Shown: positions 24,364 to 33,925, counted from the stretch's first letter. The stretch is DNA of 34,489 bases from Clostridia bacterium (GCA_017453335.1 JAFTKI010000010.1:1-34489), one strand, 5' to 3'. Notes: generated by a model from the letters alone, not told the origin. A program made the numbers and translations.

Positions 24364-25575
24364 ATGAAAATCCTGGTTGTAAACGCGGGTAGCTCATCCC
24401 TGAAATACCAGTTGTTCGACATGGACAACGGCAACGTGCTTGCTAAGGGTATTTGCGAAAAGATCGGTATTACGCCCACCAGCGGCACGCTGACTCACAA
24501 GCGTCCCGATGCCGATAAGTACTTTACCGAAACTCCCATTCCCGACCATAACAAGGCAATCCAACTCGTTCTGGATGCTCTGACCGATAAGGAGCTCGGC
24601 GTGATCGCGGACGTATCCGAGATCGCGGCTGTTGGTCACCGCTTCGTGCATGGCGGCACCATCAAGGAATCCAAGATTCTTGACGACGAGATTCTTGCAT
24701 ACATCGAATCGATCATTCCGATCAACCCCCTGCACGGTCCCGCATCGCTCAAGGGTGTTGCAGCTTGCCGTCAGGCAATGCCGAACGTTCCTCACGTTGG
24801 TGTATTCGATAGCGCATTCTATGCAAATATGCCCGAGGAATCCTACACTTATGCAGTTCCCTACGAGTGGCTTGAGAAGTACGGCATCCGTCGCTACGGC
24901 TTCCACGGAACCAGCCACCGTTTCGTATCCGCCGAGGCCGCAAAGCTGGTTGGCAAGCCTTTGGAAGAGTTGAAGATCATTTCCTGCCACCTGGGATCGG
25001 GGTCTTCGGTAACCGCGATCAAGGACGGTATTGCGGTTGACACCTCGATGGGCTTCGCTCCCCAGGACGGTCTGCCCATGGGTACCCGTTGCGGTCCCTT
25101 GGATCCCTCGATCGTAACCTTCATGATCAAGCAGGGCTTCACTCCCGACGAGCTTGACACCATCCTGACCAAGAAGTCCGGTTTGATCGGTGTTTCGGGC
25201 GTATCGAGTGACGCGCGCGAGGTTTGGGCAGCAGTAGATCAGGGCAACAAACGTGCGAAGCTGGCACTTGATCTGGTTGTTCACCACTGCAGAAAGCTGA
25301 TTGGTAGTTATTTTGCAGAAATGAACGGTGCAGACGTGTTGTTGATCACCGCAGGCTTGGGCGAGAACGACGAGCTGGTTCGTAACGGCATCCTGACCAA
25401 CATGGAAGCACTGGGCATCAAGATCGACGAGCAGCTCAACCTCAACGCACCTCGCGGACAGGTTGTTGAGTTGACCGCAGAAGGCTCTAAGGTACGCGTA
25501 TTCATCCTCCCCACCGACGAGGAGCTGATGATCGCAAAGGACACCGAGCGTCTGGCAATCGATTTCTACGCTTAA
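24364..25575 (+). CDS. ackA: Acetate kinase
   Basis: Cytosolic enzyme converting acetyl phosphate and ADP to acetate and ATP, the last step of fermentative acetate formation. The 403-residue protein has KILVVNAGSSSLKYQLF at the start, GHRFVHGG, RRYGFHGTSHRFVS, and the sugar-kinase-type phosphate motif CHLGSGSSVTAIKDG. The MDTSMG-like loop (VDTSMGFAPQDGLPMGTR) and ITAGLGEND are also present. All are intact. GAGGAGG lies 8 nt before the ATG. No pta gene is adjacent, so the partner phosphotransacetylase is elsewhere. Codon use is strongly biased, as for groEL. Confidence 0.98.
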   Translation: MKILVVNAGSSSLKYQLFDMDNGNVLAKGICEKIGITPTSGTLTHKRPDADKYFTETPIPDHNKAIQLVLDALTDKELGVIADVSEIAAVGHRFVHGGTIKESKILDDEILAYIESIIPINPLHGPASLKGVAACRQAMPNVPHVGVFDSAFYANMPEESYTYAVPYEWLEKYGIRRYGFHGTSHRFVSAEAAKLVGKPLEELKIISCHLGSGSSVTAIKDGIAVDTSMGFAPQDGLPMGTRCGPLDPSIVTFMIKQGFTPDELDTILTKKSGLIGVSGVSSDAREVWAAVDQGNKRAKLALDLVVHHCRKLIGSYFAEMNGADVLLITAGLGENDELVRNGILTNMEALGIKIDEQLNLNAPRGQVVELTAEGSKVRVFILPTDEELMIAKDTERLAIDFYA

Positions 25576-25592
25576 TCAAACAAAATAACGAG

Positions 25593-25632
25593 AACCCCGA
25601 TGCGATGAAAATCGCATCGGGGTTTGTTGTTA
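25593..25632. terminator. Bidirectional terminator between ackA and the SbcC-like gene
   Basis: AACCCCGATGCGAT (25593-25606), loop GAAA, ATCGCATCGGGGTT (25611-25624), then TGTTGTT on the plus strand. In the minus direction the tail is CTCGTTATTTT. It separates convergent genes. Confidence 0.9.
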
Positions 25633-28218
25633 TATCCTCTCCTTATGACATACGAAATAGAAAATCTGGTATTCCTCAGAAAGCTTTTCAAGCATATTCT
25701 TTGCCGCGTCAAGCCGCTTGTCGTCCAAATTCACAAAGGGATCGTCCAACAAAAGGAACGGCTTTTCACCCTCGGCATACAATGCACCTGCCAGCGAAAG
25801 GCGAATACAAAAATCCACAGCGTCGCGCCAGCCTCGGCTGAAGCTTTCCAGCGTTCTCGTTTTTCCGCCCTCACGGAGTGACACTGCAAAAGAGGTATCC
25901 ATCACCGATTCGGGAGCCTGTCCCTCGGTCAGAATCTCAAAGAACTTGCGGAAAGCATCCTGCATACCGTCAAGATAGCGTGTGGAGAGTCCGTTTTTGG
26001 CTTCCTCCAAGAATTTCTGCGCATTTGCCACAGTGGCACTGTTGGCACGAGCCGTGCGCAACTCCTGGGCAAGCTGTACCGCGCGCGCTTCCATCTCGGG
26101 GATGCGGTCGGTTTCCATGCTGAGTCGCTCAATGCTGTTTTTCAGCGTTGCGTGTTTCTTTTGAAGCTCCTCGATCCTGCGTTGCAGCTCGGTCTCCTCG
26201 GCGCGCAAGCGGTCGTAGTCCTCAGCCCCCGAAATATCCATATCCGCCGTCAGCTTTTTCTCGGCAACAAACTGCTTGATCGCCTGCTCCTTTTGCAGAA
26301 TCTCACGCGACAGGCGACTGCGCTCGGCACGTTGCTCGCCTACCATTTGCAAGCAATCGCCCTCCGACATCGCCCCCATCGGATCGTATTTGACCAAAAA
26401 GGTCTTCAATTCCGCACTCAGCTCGGCAATTCTCTGCTCCGCATCGGCAAAATCGGCAAGACGCTTCTTTTCGGATGCCTCCAGCTGCAGATATGCCGCA
26501 ACCTCACGGCGCAGATCCTCCAGCTCGGTGCGATAGTCACTCTTTTGGGGCAGCTCACCCAAATACCGCGAAAGACCTGTGCGCAACCGCTCGGAAACCG
26601 CCAGAAAACGGGTTTCCAAGGCGTTCAGCTCCTCGCGCATCTGCTCCCGCTTGGCAAGCGCATCACGGTACTGTGCGGAAAGCAAGGTCAGCTCGGTCAA
26701 GGCTCGCATCGGATCGTCACAGGGCATACGGTATTCGCGCAAAAACGCACATACGCTGCGCAAATTCTCATCTGCTTCGGTTTTACGGCGTTGTTTTTGC
26801 GCTTCCGCCTCCGCACATTGGCGCAGATAAGCGTCTCGCTTTTTCATTCCCATCCACAAGGCAACTCCACCGCCTGCAAGCAAAATTCCCGCAAGAATCA
26901 GCAGAACCGTCATTGCAGAGGAGATCGCAAAGCCCAGAATCGCAAACAGCACGCCCAGTACAAGCACTCCGCCGCCTGCAAGCATCAAGGGCTTATGCGG
27001 CGGATTCTCTGCCTGCACCTTTTGCACCTCCGCCCGCGCATTCAAGGCAGACTGCAAGCGTTCCTTTGTTTTATCAAGCGTACGCTCGCTCGGAACACCG
27101 TTCGGGAAACGGCGGAACGGCGCATCGGATTCGATCTGCTCCTTCAAAGCCGCCGCACGACTGCGCATATCACGCATGGCATCGGCATCCTGCGACATTC
27201 TCGACAAAATGGTTTCGGTGGGTACGCCCGCCGAAAACGACTGACGCATCGACTTCAGCCGATCGCTGTATTGCGGTGCGGACGCAAACAAATTGCGCTG
27301 TGCTTTCACTTCCTTCAAGCTGTCGAACAGATCGCAATAGCTTCTCCATTCCTCCACAGTCGGGGTTGCTCCGCGGAAGAATCGGTCGGTTTGAGCGTAT
27401 TTCGCGCGCAAGCCCTCCAGGTCGCGCTCCATCGACTTGCGCTGTTCCACAAGTGCCGCGCGTTCGCGGGCAAGTCCCGCATTTTCCAAACGTGCTCTTG
27501 TTTCCTCGGAAAGCTTCCGTGCCGCCGCCAGCTCGTCAACGCACGAGAAAAGCTGCTCCTGTTGAACAGTCAGCGCACTTTCGATCGAGCGTGCATGCTC
27601 CAGCTCCTTTTGAAGCTCCAGCTGCTCCTGCTCCATCTCGGCAATCGCGCCTCGGTTACCCGTCATTACATAGTGCTTTCTGCGCTTGTCCAACGCCGCG
27701 ACGGCGGTATCGTAATTACCGATATCCCCGACATCGTCCAACAGATTTCCAAGCTTTGCCGAAATGCTGTTGTTATCACGGTTACCCGTGAGTGTGCGCT
27801 GAGAAAGATAAGTGCTGCGCTCAAAGCCTTCGGCATCGATCCCGAAAAGCTCCTCGCCAAGCGCCGCAGAATAGGCATCCGAGGGCTTGTTGGTGGAAAG
27901 GTCGTAAAGCGCAAAGGTATCGGCGCTTTCCTTGGCACCGAAGAAGCGCTCTGCGCGAAAGCTCCCCTTTTCGGTGGAGAATTCAATACTTCCGCCAAAC
28001 GCACCGCCCTGCCAGGGGCTGTATTTTTTGCGCTCGTTGTCGTCCAGCGAGCGTTTTGTGGTTGCGGGCAGACCGTAAAACATTGCCTTGATAAACACCG
28101 CCAAGGTGCTTTTGCCCCAGCCGTTTTTCTGATACAGCACGTTCAGCCCTTCCGAGGGAACCAGATCAAAATCCTGCAACGTGCCGAAATTTTCAATATG
28201 CAAGCTCAAAAGCTTCAA
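25630..28218 (-). CDS. YhaN/SbcC-like AAA ATPase
   Basis: An 862-residue SMC-type ATPase that pairs with the nuclease encoded upstream. The N-terminus has LHIENFGTLQDF and a Walker A YQKNGWGKST (residues 29-38). Long coiled coils flank two central membrane helices (about 400-445, LMLAGGGVLVLGVLFAILGF), as in YhaN. The C-terminal half carries the ABC signature region SRGWRDAVDFCIRLSLA and Walker B FLLLDDPFVNLDD. Translation most likely starts at TTG (28216-28218), 7 nt after GGAGG and overlapping the upstream stop as TTGA. A DNA-end processing or repair role is by family. It ends at a shared terminator with ackA. Confidence 0.85.
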   Translation of the reverse strand: MKLLSLHIENFGTLQDFDLVPSEGLNVLYQKNGWGKSTLAVFIKAMFYGLPATTKRSLDDNERKKYSPWQGGAFGGSIEFSTEKGSFRAERFFGAKESADTFALYDLSTNKPSDAYSAALGEELFGIDAEGFERSTYLSQRTLTGNRDNNSISAKLGNLLDDVGDIGNYDTAVAALDKRRKHYVMTGNRGAIAEMEQEQLELQKELEHARSIESALTVQQEQLFSCVDELAAARKLSEETRARLENAGLARERAALVEQRKSMERDLEGLRAKYAQTDRFFRGATPTVEEWRSYCDLFDSLKEVKAQRNLFASAPQYSDRLKSMRQSFSAGVPTETILSRMSQDADAMRDMRSRAAALKEQIESDAPFRRFPNGVPSERTLDKTKERLQSALNARAEVQKVQAENPPHKPLMLAGGGVLVLGVLFAILGFAISSAMTVLLILAGILLAGGGVALWMGMKKRDAYLRQCAEAEAQKQRRKTEADENLRSVCAFLREYRMPCDDPMRALTELTLLSAQYRDALAKREQMREELNALETRFLAVSERLRTGLSRYLGELPQKSDYRTELEDLRREVAAYLQLEASEKKRLADFADAEQRIAELSAELKTFLVKYDPMGAMSEGDCLQMVGEQRAERSRLSREILQKEQAIKQFVAEKKLTADMDISGAEDYDRLRAEETELQRRIEELQKKHATLKNSIERLSMETDRIPEMEARAVQLAQELRTARANSATVANAQKFLEEAKNGLSTRYLDGMQDAFRKFFEILTEGQAPESVMDTSFAVSLREGGKTRTLESFSRGWRDAVDFCIRLSLAGALYAEGEKPFLLLDDPFVNLDDKRLDAAKNMLEKLSEEYQIFYFVCHKERI

Positions 28219-29279
28219 AATCCTACCTCCTCCCCGCAAAGCGCACGGAAGCCGCACGCGATCACACGTTCTTTTTCTTCGTCCTTCAGATTAGAAGCCA
28301 TCACACGGCGCACAAATTCACCCTTGAGCGAAATATCGTTTCGATAGCTTTCGGGATCGATCAGGAGTCGGCTCTTATCATTGATTTTTGCAAAATAGAA
28401 GGCATCCGACAAAACACTTTGCAGGTGTCCCATATCCTTCATCTGCTCAACGGGACAGCAACCCGTCAGCTCCAGCTTCACAAGATCGGTTGGAGCAATT
28501 CCCGACACTGCCTCCATTACCCGCTTTTCCAGCTCCACCTGTGTGGAAAATCCGCTGATATCACAGGAAACAGTGTGCAGAGTACGGCGCGCCATCGGCA
28601 CAAATCGGTGTATCAAGCCCTTATTGGTGGTTTCCAGCAGAACGTAGCCCTTTTGTCCGCATTCGTCAAAGCCTCTGCCCTCCAGGCATCCGCTGTAGCA
28701 AGCAAGTCCGCGCGCATCAAGAGGGGCTGTGCGGTATTCATGCAAATGCCCCAACGCAAGGTAATCAACGTGCTTGTTTTTGAGGTGCGAGAATCGGATC
28801 GAGTTCTCTCCTGCCACGCCTCTGCCGCTTCTTTCCTGTCCGTGCATCAAAACGATATTCAGCGCATCCTCCTCCAAAAGCAACGTATCGGGATCGGGAC
28901 GCTCACTGCCCGTAATGGTAACCTCACCAAATTGATAGGACGACCACTCGTCATCAAAGGTGTAGAGATTCTCAGGTCTGTTCTCGGCAAACCGCAAGGT
29001 GTTCCCCTTATCGTGATTGCCCGCCAAATAGAAGAAGGCAAGCTCGGGATAGGAAGCCATCAGATCCAGCACATAGCGCTCGGTGCGCTTGGTGATGTGG
29101 TCGCTGTCAAAAAGGTCACCCGCAATCAAAATCGCCGCCACACCGCCCTCGGCGGCAAGACGAACCATTTTGGCAAAGGTTGCAAGGATCTCGCTCTTGC
29201 GCTCCTTCGCCTTTTCGGAAGAAAGATTCGCCTCCATCGGAGAATTCAGATGCAGGTCGGCACAGTGTATCAATTTCAT
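28215..29279 (-). CDS. YhaO/SbcD-like DNA repair exonuclease (Mre11 family)
   Basis: A 354-residue nuclease subunit with the five phosphodiesterase motifs: HCADLHLNSPM (D and H near residue 8-10), LIAGDLFDSDH, YLAGNHDKG, MHGQE and LALGHLHEYR. A capping domain follows, ending near EEVGF. It should act with the downstream ATPase as an SbcCD-like complex (family inference). The start is ATG 29277-29279 (AAAGGA 11 nt upstream); an in-frame TTG one codon earlier has better spacing (8 nt), so either may be used. First gene of the operon. Confidence 0.88.
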   Translation of the reverse strand: MKLIHCADLHLNSPMEANLSSEKAKERKSEILATFAKMVRLAAEGGVAAILIAGDLFDSDHITKRTERYVLDLMASYPELAFFYLAGNHDKGNTLRFAENRPENLYTFDDEWSSYQFGEVTITGSERPDPDTLLLEEDALNIVLMHGQERSGRGVAGENSIRFSHLKNKHVDYLALGHLHEYRTAPLDARGLACYSGCLEGRGFDECGQKGYVLLETTNKGLIHRFVPMARRTLHTVSCDISGFSTQVELEKRVMEAVSGIAPTDLVKLELTGCCPVEQMKDMGHLQSVLSDAFYFAKINDKSRLLIDPESYRNDISLKGEFVRRVMASNLKDEEKERVIACGFRALCGEEVGF

Positions 29280-29303
29280 CAAAAATCACATCCTTTCGGA
29301 GGG

Positions 29304-29328
29304 TTCGGCATCGAAATTCAATGCCGAA
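29304..29328 (-). other. Leader hairpin of the YhaO/YhaN operon
   Basis: TTCGGCAT (29304-29311) pairs with ATGCCGAA (29321-29328) in the untranslated leader between the promoter and the ribosome site. No U-run follows, so it is probably a structural or stability element. Confidence 0.4.
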
Positions 29329-29342
29329 TCGTATCTACTCTT

Positions 29343-29370
29343 ATTATAGCATATTTCCCCGAAAAAGCAA
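29343..29370 (-). promoter_or_regulatory. Promoter of the YhaO/YhaN operon
   Basis: Minus strand TTGCTT (29370-29365), 16 nt, TATAAT (29348-29343), about 65 nt before the start codon. Confidence 0.75.
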
Positions 29371-29466
29371 GAGCGCACAGTGCCGAAATTCATATTATTT
29401 TTCGGTGCGTTTCGCACAAAATAAGAACTCTCGCACACAAAAAGATCGAAAAAAACAAAAACACTC

Positions 29467-29495
29467 TTTACAATCGCAGAAAAACGTGTTAAAAT
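29467..29495 (+). promoter_or_regulatory. Promoter of the YerC gene
   Basis: TTTACA (29467-29472), 17 nt, TAAAAT (29490-29495), about 48 nt before the ATG. Confidence 0.6.
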
Positions 29496-29543
29496 AAACA
29501 TGGGAGCAGTTGTCTTCTGATTTTATAAACGGAGGGGCTTTAT

Positions 29544-29846
29544 ATGGCTACTTACGCATCTAACCCCATGCTGGAATATCTCGTACACGGATTTTTGACA
29601 CTGCAAAACGAACAGGAATGCCTTAGTTTTTTATCCGATCTTTGCACGGAATCGGAGCTTTTGGAAATGTCTCGGCGTATGCAAGCCGCAAAAATGCTGA
29701 AAAGCGGCATGATCTACACCGAGATCGCCGAAAGAACAGGGCTTTCCACGGCAACAATCAGCCGCGTGAACCGTTGCCTGAAATACAACGAAAACAGCGG
29801 CTATGATATTGTTCTGAACCGACTGACCAAGGAGGGGCATCACTGA
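29544..29846 (+). CDS. YerC/YecD family TrpR-related DNA-binding protein
   Basis: A 100-residue helical protein of the YerC/YecD family, related to the Trp repressor fold. The helix-turn-helix is YTEIAERTGLSTATISRVNRCL (about residues 58-79), after the family's ECLSFLSDLCTESELLEMSRR segment. The ligand and target are unknown; no trp genes are nearby. GGAGGGGC lies 6-7 nt before the ATG. It probably forms an operon with the methyltransferase that begins 1 nt after its stop, whose ribosome site (AAGGAGGGG) lies in its last codons. Confidence 0.92.
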   Translation: MATYASNPMLEYLVHGFLTLQNEQECLSFLSDLCTESELLEMSRRMQAAKMLKSGMIYTEIAERTGLSTATISRVNRCLKYNENSGYDIVLNRLTKEGHH

Positions 29847-29847
29847 T

Positions 29848-30642
29848 ATGGGATGCGAGGGTTACACCGCCATCGCGCGCGTTTATGACAAGCTCAACGC
29901 AGAGATCGACTACACCGTGTGGGCTGATTTTATCGAGGCTTGCTTCGACCGATATCTTCCCGCCCGTCCAACGCTGGTGCTTGACCTTGCCTGCGGAACA
30001 GGAAGCATGACGTTGGCTCTTGCTGACAGGGGCTACGACATGATCGGAATCGACGGCAGCGCCGAAATGCTGTCCGAGGCGTACAACCGAGCAAGCGGCA
30101 GATCGGGAATTTTATGGCTGCAGCAGGATATGCGCACCTTTGAGCTGTACGGAACAGTGGGGGCTGTAACCTGTTGTCTTGACAGTCTGAATTACCTGCT
30201 CTCGCCCGAGGATCTTGCCAAAACCTTTGCCGCTGTACACAATTACCTGGATCCCGGCGGGCTGTTTCTGTTCGACATGAACACCCCTTATAAATTTGAG
30301 AACACCTACGGAAACAACGCCTACGTTCTGGAGGACGAGCTGGTGTGGGATGCGGGAACCGAGGACGAGGAACGAGCCGCCGTTTTTTGCGGTTGGCAAA
30401 ACACTTACCATCCCGACACACGCTTATGCGACTTTGATCTTTCGCTCTTCGAGGAAATGCCGGACGGCTCCTACCGCCGCTCGGACGAGCATCAAGAGGA
30501 GCGCTGTTACACACAAGCCGAGATCGAGAACGCGCTCAAAGCCGCAGGACTGGAGCTGATCGGTGTTTGGTCGGATTTTGGTTTCTCCCCTGTCAACGGT
30601 CAGACCGAGCGATGGTATTTTGCCGCTCGGGCGATCAAATAA
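29848..30642 (+). CDS. Class I SAM-dependent methyltransferase
   Basis: A 264-residue cytosolic methyltransferase with motif I VLDLACGTGSMTLALADRG (about residues 43-61), IGIDGSAEMLSEA as acidic loop, LQQDMRTFEL as motif II, VTCCLDSLNYLL and PGGLFLFDMNTPYKF. The overall pattern is that of the YqeM/ubiE-like group often found in Clostridia; substrate unknown. The ATG lies 1 nt after the YerC stop, coupled through a ribosome site inside YerC. Hsp33 follows after 48 nt. Confidence 0.88.
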   Translation: MGCEGYTAIARVYDKLNAEIDYTVWADFIEACFDRYLPARPTLVLDLACGTGSMTLALADRGYDMIGIDGSAEMLSEAYNRASGRSGILWLQQDMRTFELYGTVGAVTCCLDSLNYLLSPEDLAKTFAAVHNYLDPGGLFLFDMNTPYKFENTYGNNAYVLEDELVWDAGTEDEERAAVFCGWQNTYHPDTRLCDFDLSLFEEMPDGSYRRSDEHQEERCYTQAEIENALKAAGLELIGVWSDFGFSPVNGQTERWYFAARAIK

Positions 30643-30690
30643 AGCAACAACGGTTGCAAAAAAAGAAAATTTACCCCGAAAGGATTTGCT

Positions 30691-31575
30691 ATGTCTTCTA
30701 CCATTTTGCGCGCCATGACCGCCGATGGAAGCGCGCGTATTCACGTCATCAATTCCAAAGAGATCGTCAACGAAGCGATCCGCCTGCACAATACAACTCC
30801 CACCGCCAGCGCCACGCTCGGACGGTTGCTGACCGCAACCTCGATGATGGGCTGTATGCTGGGAGAGAAAACCGACACCATCACCGTAATTCTCAAGGGC
30901 GACGGCCCTGCGGGACACGTACTTGCCGTTTCCGACTATATCGGTAACGTGCGCGGATATATCCAAAATCCCGCCGTTGATCTTCCCTTGAAGTCCAACG
31001 GAAAGCTGAACGTGGGCGGGGCCGTTGGAAAAGGAATGCTCAATATCATCCGCGACATGGGCGGGGCCGAACCTTATAACGGCTCGGTTCCTCTTGTCAG
31101 CGGCGAGATTGCCGAGGATATCGCGGCGTACTATGCGCACAGTGAACAGGTTCCCACGGTTTGCTCCTTGGGAGTCCTTATCGATACCGATTGCTCCTGC
31201 CGTGCTGCAGGTGGCGTGATCGTTCAACTTCTTCCCTTTGCAGATCCCCACACGGTCGATCTGATCGAGCGCAACGCAAACGATCTTGCCAACGTGTCGC
31301 GTCTTTTTGACAGAGGCGCAACCCTTGAGGAGATCGCACAGATCGCCTTACGTGACATTCCCTTTGACGTATTTGACGAGATCGACGTTGCCTACAAGTG
31401 CAACTGCAGCCGTGAACGCACCACCCGCGCGCTCGTGACACTCGGAAAGCCCGACCTTCTGAAGCTTTTGAAGGAACAGGTTGCCGAGGGCAAGCCCGAG
31501 CGGCTTGAGGTCGCTTGCCGCTTCTGCGACAAAAAGCAGTATTATAACCGCGCAGATATCGATAAAATGTTTTAA
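30691..31575 (+). CDS. hslO: Redox-regulated chaperone Hsp33
   Basis: Cytosolic holdase activated by oxidation plus heat. The 294-residue protein has the N-terminal core ([31 protein letters not shown]) and the C-terminal zinc switch CxC plus CxxC: C237-N-C239 (YKCNCSRER) and C276-R-F-C279 (EVACRFCDK). It keeps the family's usual length and switch spacing. GAAAGGA lies 6 nt before the ATG. It is last on the plus strand before a strong terminator. Confidence 0.96.
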   Translation: MSSTILRAMTADGSARIHVINSKEIVNEAIRLHNTTPTASATLGRLLTATSMMGCMLGEKTDTITVILKGDGPAGHVLAVSDYIGNVRGYIQNPAVDLPLKSNGKLNVGGAVGKGMLNIIRDMGGAEPYNGSVPLVSGEIAEDIAAYYAHSEQVPTVCSLGVLIDTDCSCRAAGGVIVQLLPFADPHTVDLIERNANDLANVSRLFDRGATLEEIAQIALRDIPFDVFDEIDVAYKCNCSRERTTRALVTLGKPDLLKLLKEQVAEGKPERLEVACRFCDKKQYYNRADIDKMF

Positions 31576-31581
31576 GAAAAA

Positions 31582-31618
31582 GAACCGTCCGACGCTTACG
31601 TCAGACGGTTCCTTTATG
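31582..31618. terminator. Bidirectional terminator after hslO
   Basis: GAACCGTC-C-GACG, loop CTTA, CGTC-A-GACGGTTC: a 12-bp stem with one mismatch. In the minus direction it is followed by TTTTTCTT, giving an efficient terminator for the fusion gene; on the plus side by CTTTATGTT. Confidence 0.88.
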
Positions 31619-33106
31619 TTATAGAAAATCCTTTTCAAACCCCCGCAGACTCTTTTCGTGGTTCTCCCACCCCTTGACCTCCAAAAAGATCGGCGCACGG
31701 TTTAGAATTCCCTGCTCCCACGCCCACAAAAATCCGCAATAATTGATCATCGGGCCATACCAACACGTAAGCGGCTTGTGATTTTTCAGCCGTCCGTTCT
31801 CGTCTTTGACCGATTGGTGAACGTGATACGCCACGGCACGCGGTCCGATCGCCGCATACCAACAGCTCAGCGGATAGCGCTTTGCCAGCACACCGTTGTT
31901 TCTTGCGTGTCCCGTGTCCAGAACACATCCCACGCGGTCGGGCTGTCCAACGGCACCGTTGATCGCATCCACCCACAAAAGCTGTTCCTCGGGAATGAGC
32001 GCAAAGCAGCGGTTTTCATCGCTCGGCTCGCCCTCGTCCCAATGCAGGTTTTCTATGCCGATTGTCGCGGTTTTCGGCATGCGTTGCACTGCCTCAACGT
32101 AATACGACAAAAGTTCCGCAAAGCAAGCGGGATTCTCCAACACGTCACGGCGGCAGGTGCGCCTTGGAGGATGGATCGTCAGATGATCTGCCTCCAGCTC
32201 CAGCGCATACTCCAGCACCTCGTGCCAGCACTCCGTCCCCTCCACATGCCCCTCTTTCCATTTGAGATTCGGCATGTGTACCGACAAAAATCCGTTGGTC
32301 TTTTTGCGCCACTCCTTGATCAACGCCACCTGTGCAGGATCGTACCCCCAGCTTTTTTTATCACACCGCAGCTCGATGTATTTGATCCCTTTCTCCAAAG
32401 CATATCCAACATCGGCAATCAGATCCACACAGGAAACACCGAAATATTCACACACGCCTTGCGGAACCGACCGATCAAGCGCAAACTTGATCTCGCGGCA
32501 GACAACGCGCTCTCCAAAGGTCAGATAGCAAATACACGGTGCGCCCCCGATTGCCTTGTCGGGATCAAGCCCCCGAAATCCAAGCACACGGCTTTTCCCA
32601 ACCGTATAGTCAAAATCTCTGTGGGCGTGACCGTGCAGAACCGTCAACCGACGCTCCTTGATAAACTCCAGAAAGCGCGTGCGGCATGGCTCCTTCAGTG
32701 CATCAAGATAATAATGTAGTAACACCACATCTCCATCGTTCACGGTGCAAAGCCGCGCCCAATCGTGCGCAGAGATCTCCCCGTTCGGCGTGTTCAAGCC
32801 AAGGATCCTTCGCTCTCCAAGCATCATTTCCGCATGTTCGGTCAGCGTTTCCAGACTCCTTGCAGTTTTTTTATCACGCACATCAGCGTTTCCGATGATC
32901 TCACAATGCGAAAACGGTTCCATTGCGTTGCGGTACAGTTCCCACGCCGCAGGATCGCCAAAGGCGGTAATGTCCCCAAGCGTTACCGCATATTGAATAC
33001 CGTCACGCTTCATCTGCTCCACCGCGCGCAAAAAATACGCATACTGCGGAGAGCGTCGGTCTGCCGACAGGTGCATATCACATAATATCGCTACTGTATG
33101 TTCCAT
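31619..33106 (-). CDS. Fusion: metallophosphoesterase domain + sugar-isomerase-like TIM barrel
   Basis: A 495-residue two-domain protein. Residues about 1-215 are a calcineurin-like phosphoesterase: LCDMHLSADRR (D10, H12), TLGDITAFGD (D45), IGNADVRD (72-79; the usual GNHD histidine is absent), LLHYYLD and LHGHAHRD. Residues about 225-495 are an AP-endonuclease-2/xylose-isomerase-like barrel: IELRCDK, HMPNLKW, LTIHPPR, TIGIENLHWDEG, VLDTGHARNNG, AYHVHQS and IFLEVKGW, with the metal-binding Glu, Asp/His, His and Glu in order. One frame spans the junction with no break. A bifunctional enzyme removing a phosphate and isomerising the product sugar is an inference. GGGGGG lies just before the ATG; second gene after the MBL gene. 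Confidence 0.85.
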   Translation of the reverse strand: MEHTVAILCDMHLSADRRSPQYAYFLRAVEQMKRDGIQYAVTLGDITAFGDPAAWELYRNAMEPFSHCEIIGNADVRDKKTARSLETLTEHAEMMLGERRILGLNTPNGEISAHDWARLCTVNDGDVVLLHYYLDALKEPCRTRFLEFIKERRLTVLHGHAHRDFDYTVGKSRVLGFRGLDPDKAIGGAPCICYLTFGERVVCREIKFALDRSVPQGVCEYFGVSCVDLIADVGYALEKGIKYIELRCDKKSWGYDPAQVALIKEWRKKTNGFLSVHMPNLKWKEGHVEGTECWHEVLEYALELEADHLTIHPPRRTCRRDVLENPACFAELLSYYVEAVQRMPKTATIGIENLHWDEGEPSDENRCFALIPEEQLLWVDAINGAVGQPDRVGCVLDTGHARNNGVLAKRYPLSCWYAAIGPRAVAYHVHQSVKDENGRLKNHKPLTCWYGPMINYCGFLWAWEQGILNRAPIFLEVKGWENHEKSLRGFEKDFL

Positions 33107-33117
33107 GTTCCCCCCCG

Positions 33118-33888
33118 TTATGCTTCAACCGTCATGCCGTCGTGAGTCAAGCACGCGCGTCCATCAAATAGCAAATCAATCTTCTCCTCCGCGGCATCGG
33201 GATCATTCAGAATCTCGCGCCCGTGATGGAAGAAATACAACATTCCGATCTTTTTGGACGAGAAATATGCATATACGTCATCAATTTTATGGTGTCCCGT
33301 CTCTCCGATCAGAATGTCACAACCCGCACCAACCGCACCGTCCAGCTCGGAATAACATTTCACATCCCCCGAATATACGATCCGCTTGCCCTCGCACTCG
33401 ATCAAAAAAGAGTAGGAACGAAAAATCCCGTCATCGGGCTTGATATGCGCGTTGGGATAGGCAGTTACACGAACCGAACCGTCATCAAACAAAAGCCCCG
33501 CATCGATCCCATGATCAACCAACGTGTAACCCTTGTCAAAATCAAATTCGGTACAGCGCAGGATCTGCATCACGCCGTTCCATGTCTTGCACGAGGAAAT
33601 ATAAACATCCACCTGCTCCCCGATCAAGGTTCTCTTGTAACGCGAGATCAGCTTTTGAATCGTCCAAAGGAGATTGGACAGGCCACCAACGTGATCCATG
33701 TGTGGGTGTGAAATGATGATTTTTCGGGTTTCCAAAAGATCCAATCCCAAAAGATGCGCCGTTTTGGAGCAGCCTTCCCCTGCATCGAAGAAATACAGCT
33801 TCCCCTCTGTTTCAAGCACCCATGAAGCATGGTTGCGTTCGGGCATCGGCTCGGTTCCCGAGCAAGTCCCCAAAAAATGCAGCTTCAT
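33118..33888 (-). CDS. MBL-fold metallohydrolase (RNase Z-like / phosphodiesterase type)
   Basis: A 256-residue metallo-beta-lactamase-fold protein with MKLHFLGTCSGTEPMPERNH, FFDAGEGCSKTAH, metal motif ISHPHMDHVGGL (H61, H63, D65, H66), IVYSGDVKC and the late LYFFHHGRE. The GTCSGTEPMPxRxH-S start and DAGEG loop are typical of the RNase Z-like branch, but the long substrate arm of true tRNase Z is not obvious, so substrate is open. The ATG 33886-33888 has GGAGG 5 nt upstream; the frame is open further upstream into promoter sequence. It leads an operon with the fusion gene 11 nt downstream. Confidence 0.82.
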   Translation of the reverse strand: MKLHFLGTCSGTEPMPERNHASWVLETEGKLYFFDAGEGCSKTAHLLGLDLLETRKIIISHPHMDHVGGLSNLLWTIQKLISRYKRTLIGEQVDVYISSCKTWNGVMQILRCTEFDFDKGYTLVDHGIDAGLLFDDGSVRVTAYPNAHIKPDDGIFRSYSFLIECEGKRIVYSGDVKCYSELDGAVGAGCDILIGETGHHKIDDVYAYFSSKKIGMLYFFHHGREILNDPDAAEEKIDLLFDGRACLTHDGMTVEA

Positions 33889-33925
33889 ACAATCCTCCCC
33901 GTTCAAAAAACTTCCGCTACATAAA

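Noticed and set aside
26152..28347. Long plus-strand open frame opposite the SbcC-like gene
   Set aside because: An antisense shadow of a clear ATPase gene with Walker motifs; composition is not protein-like.
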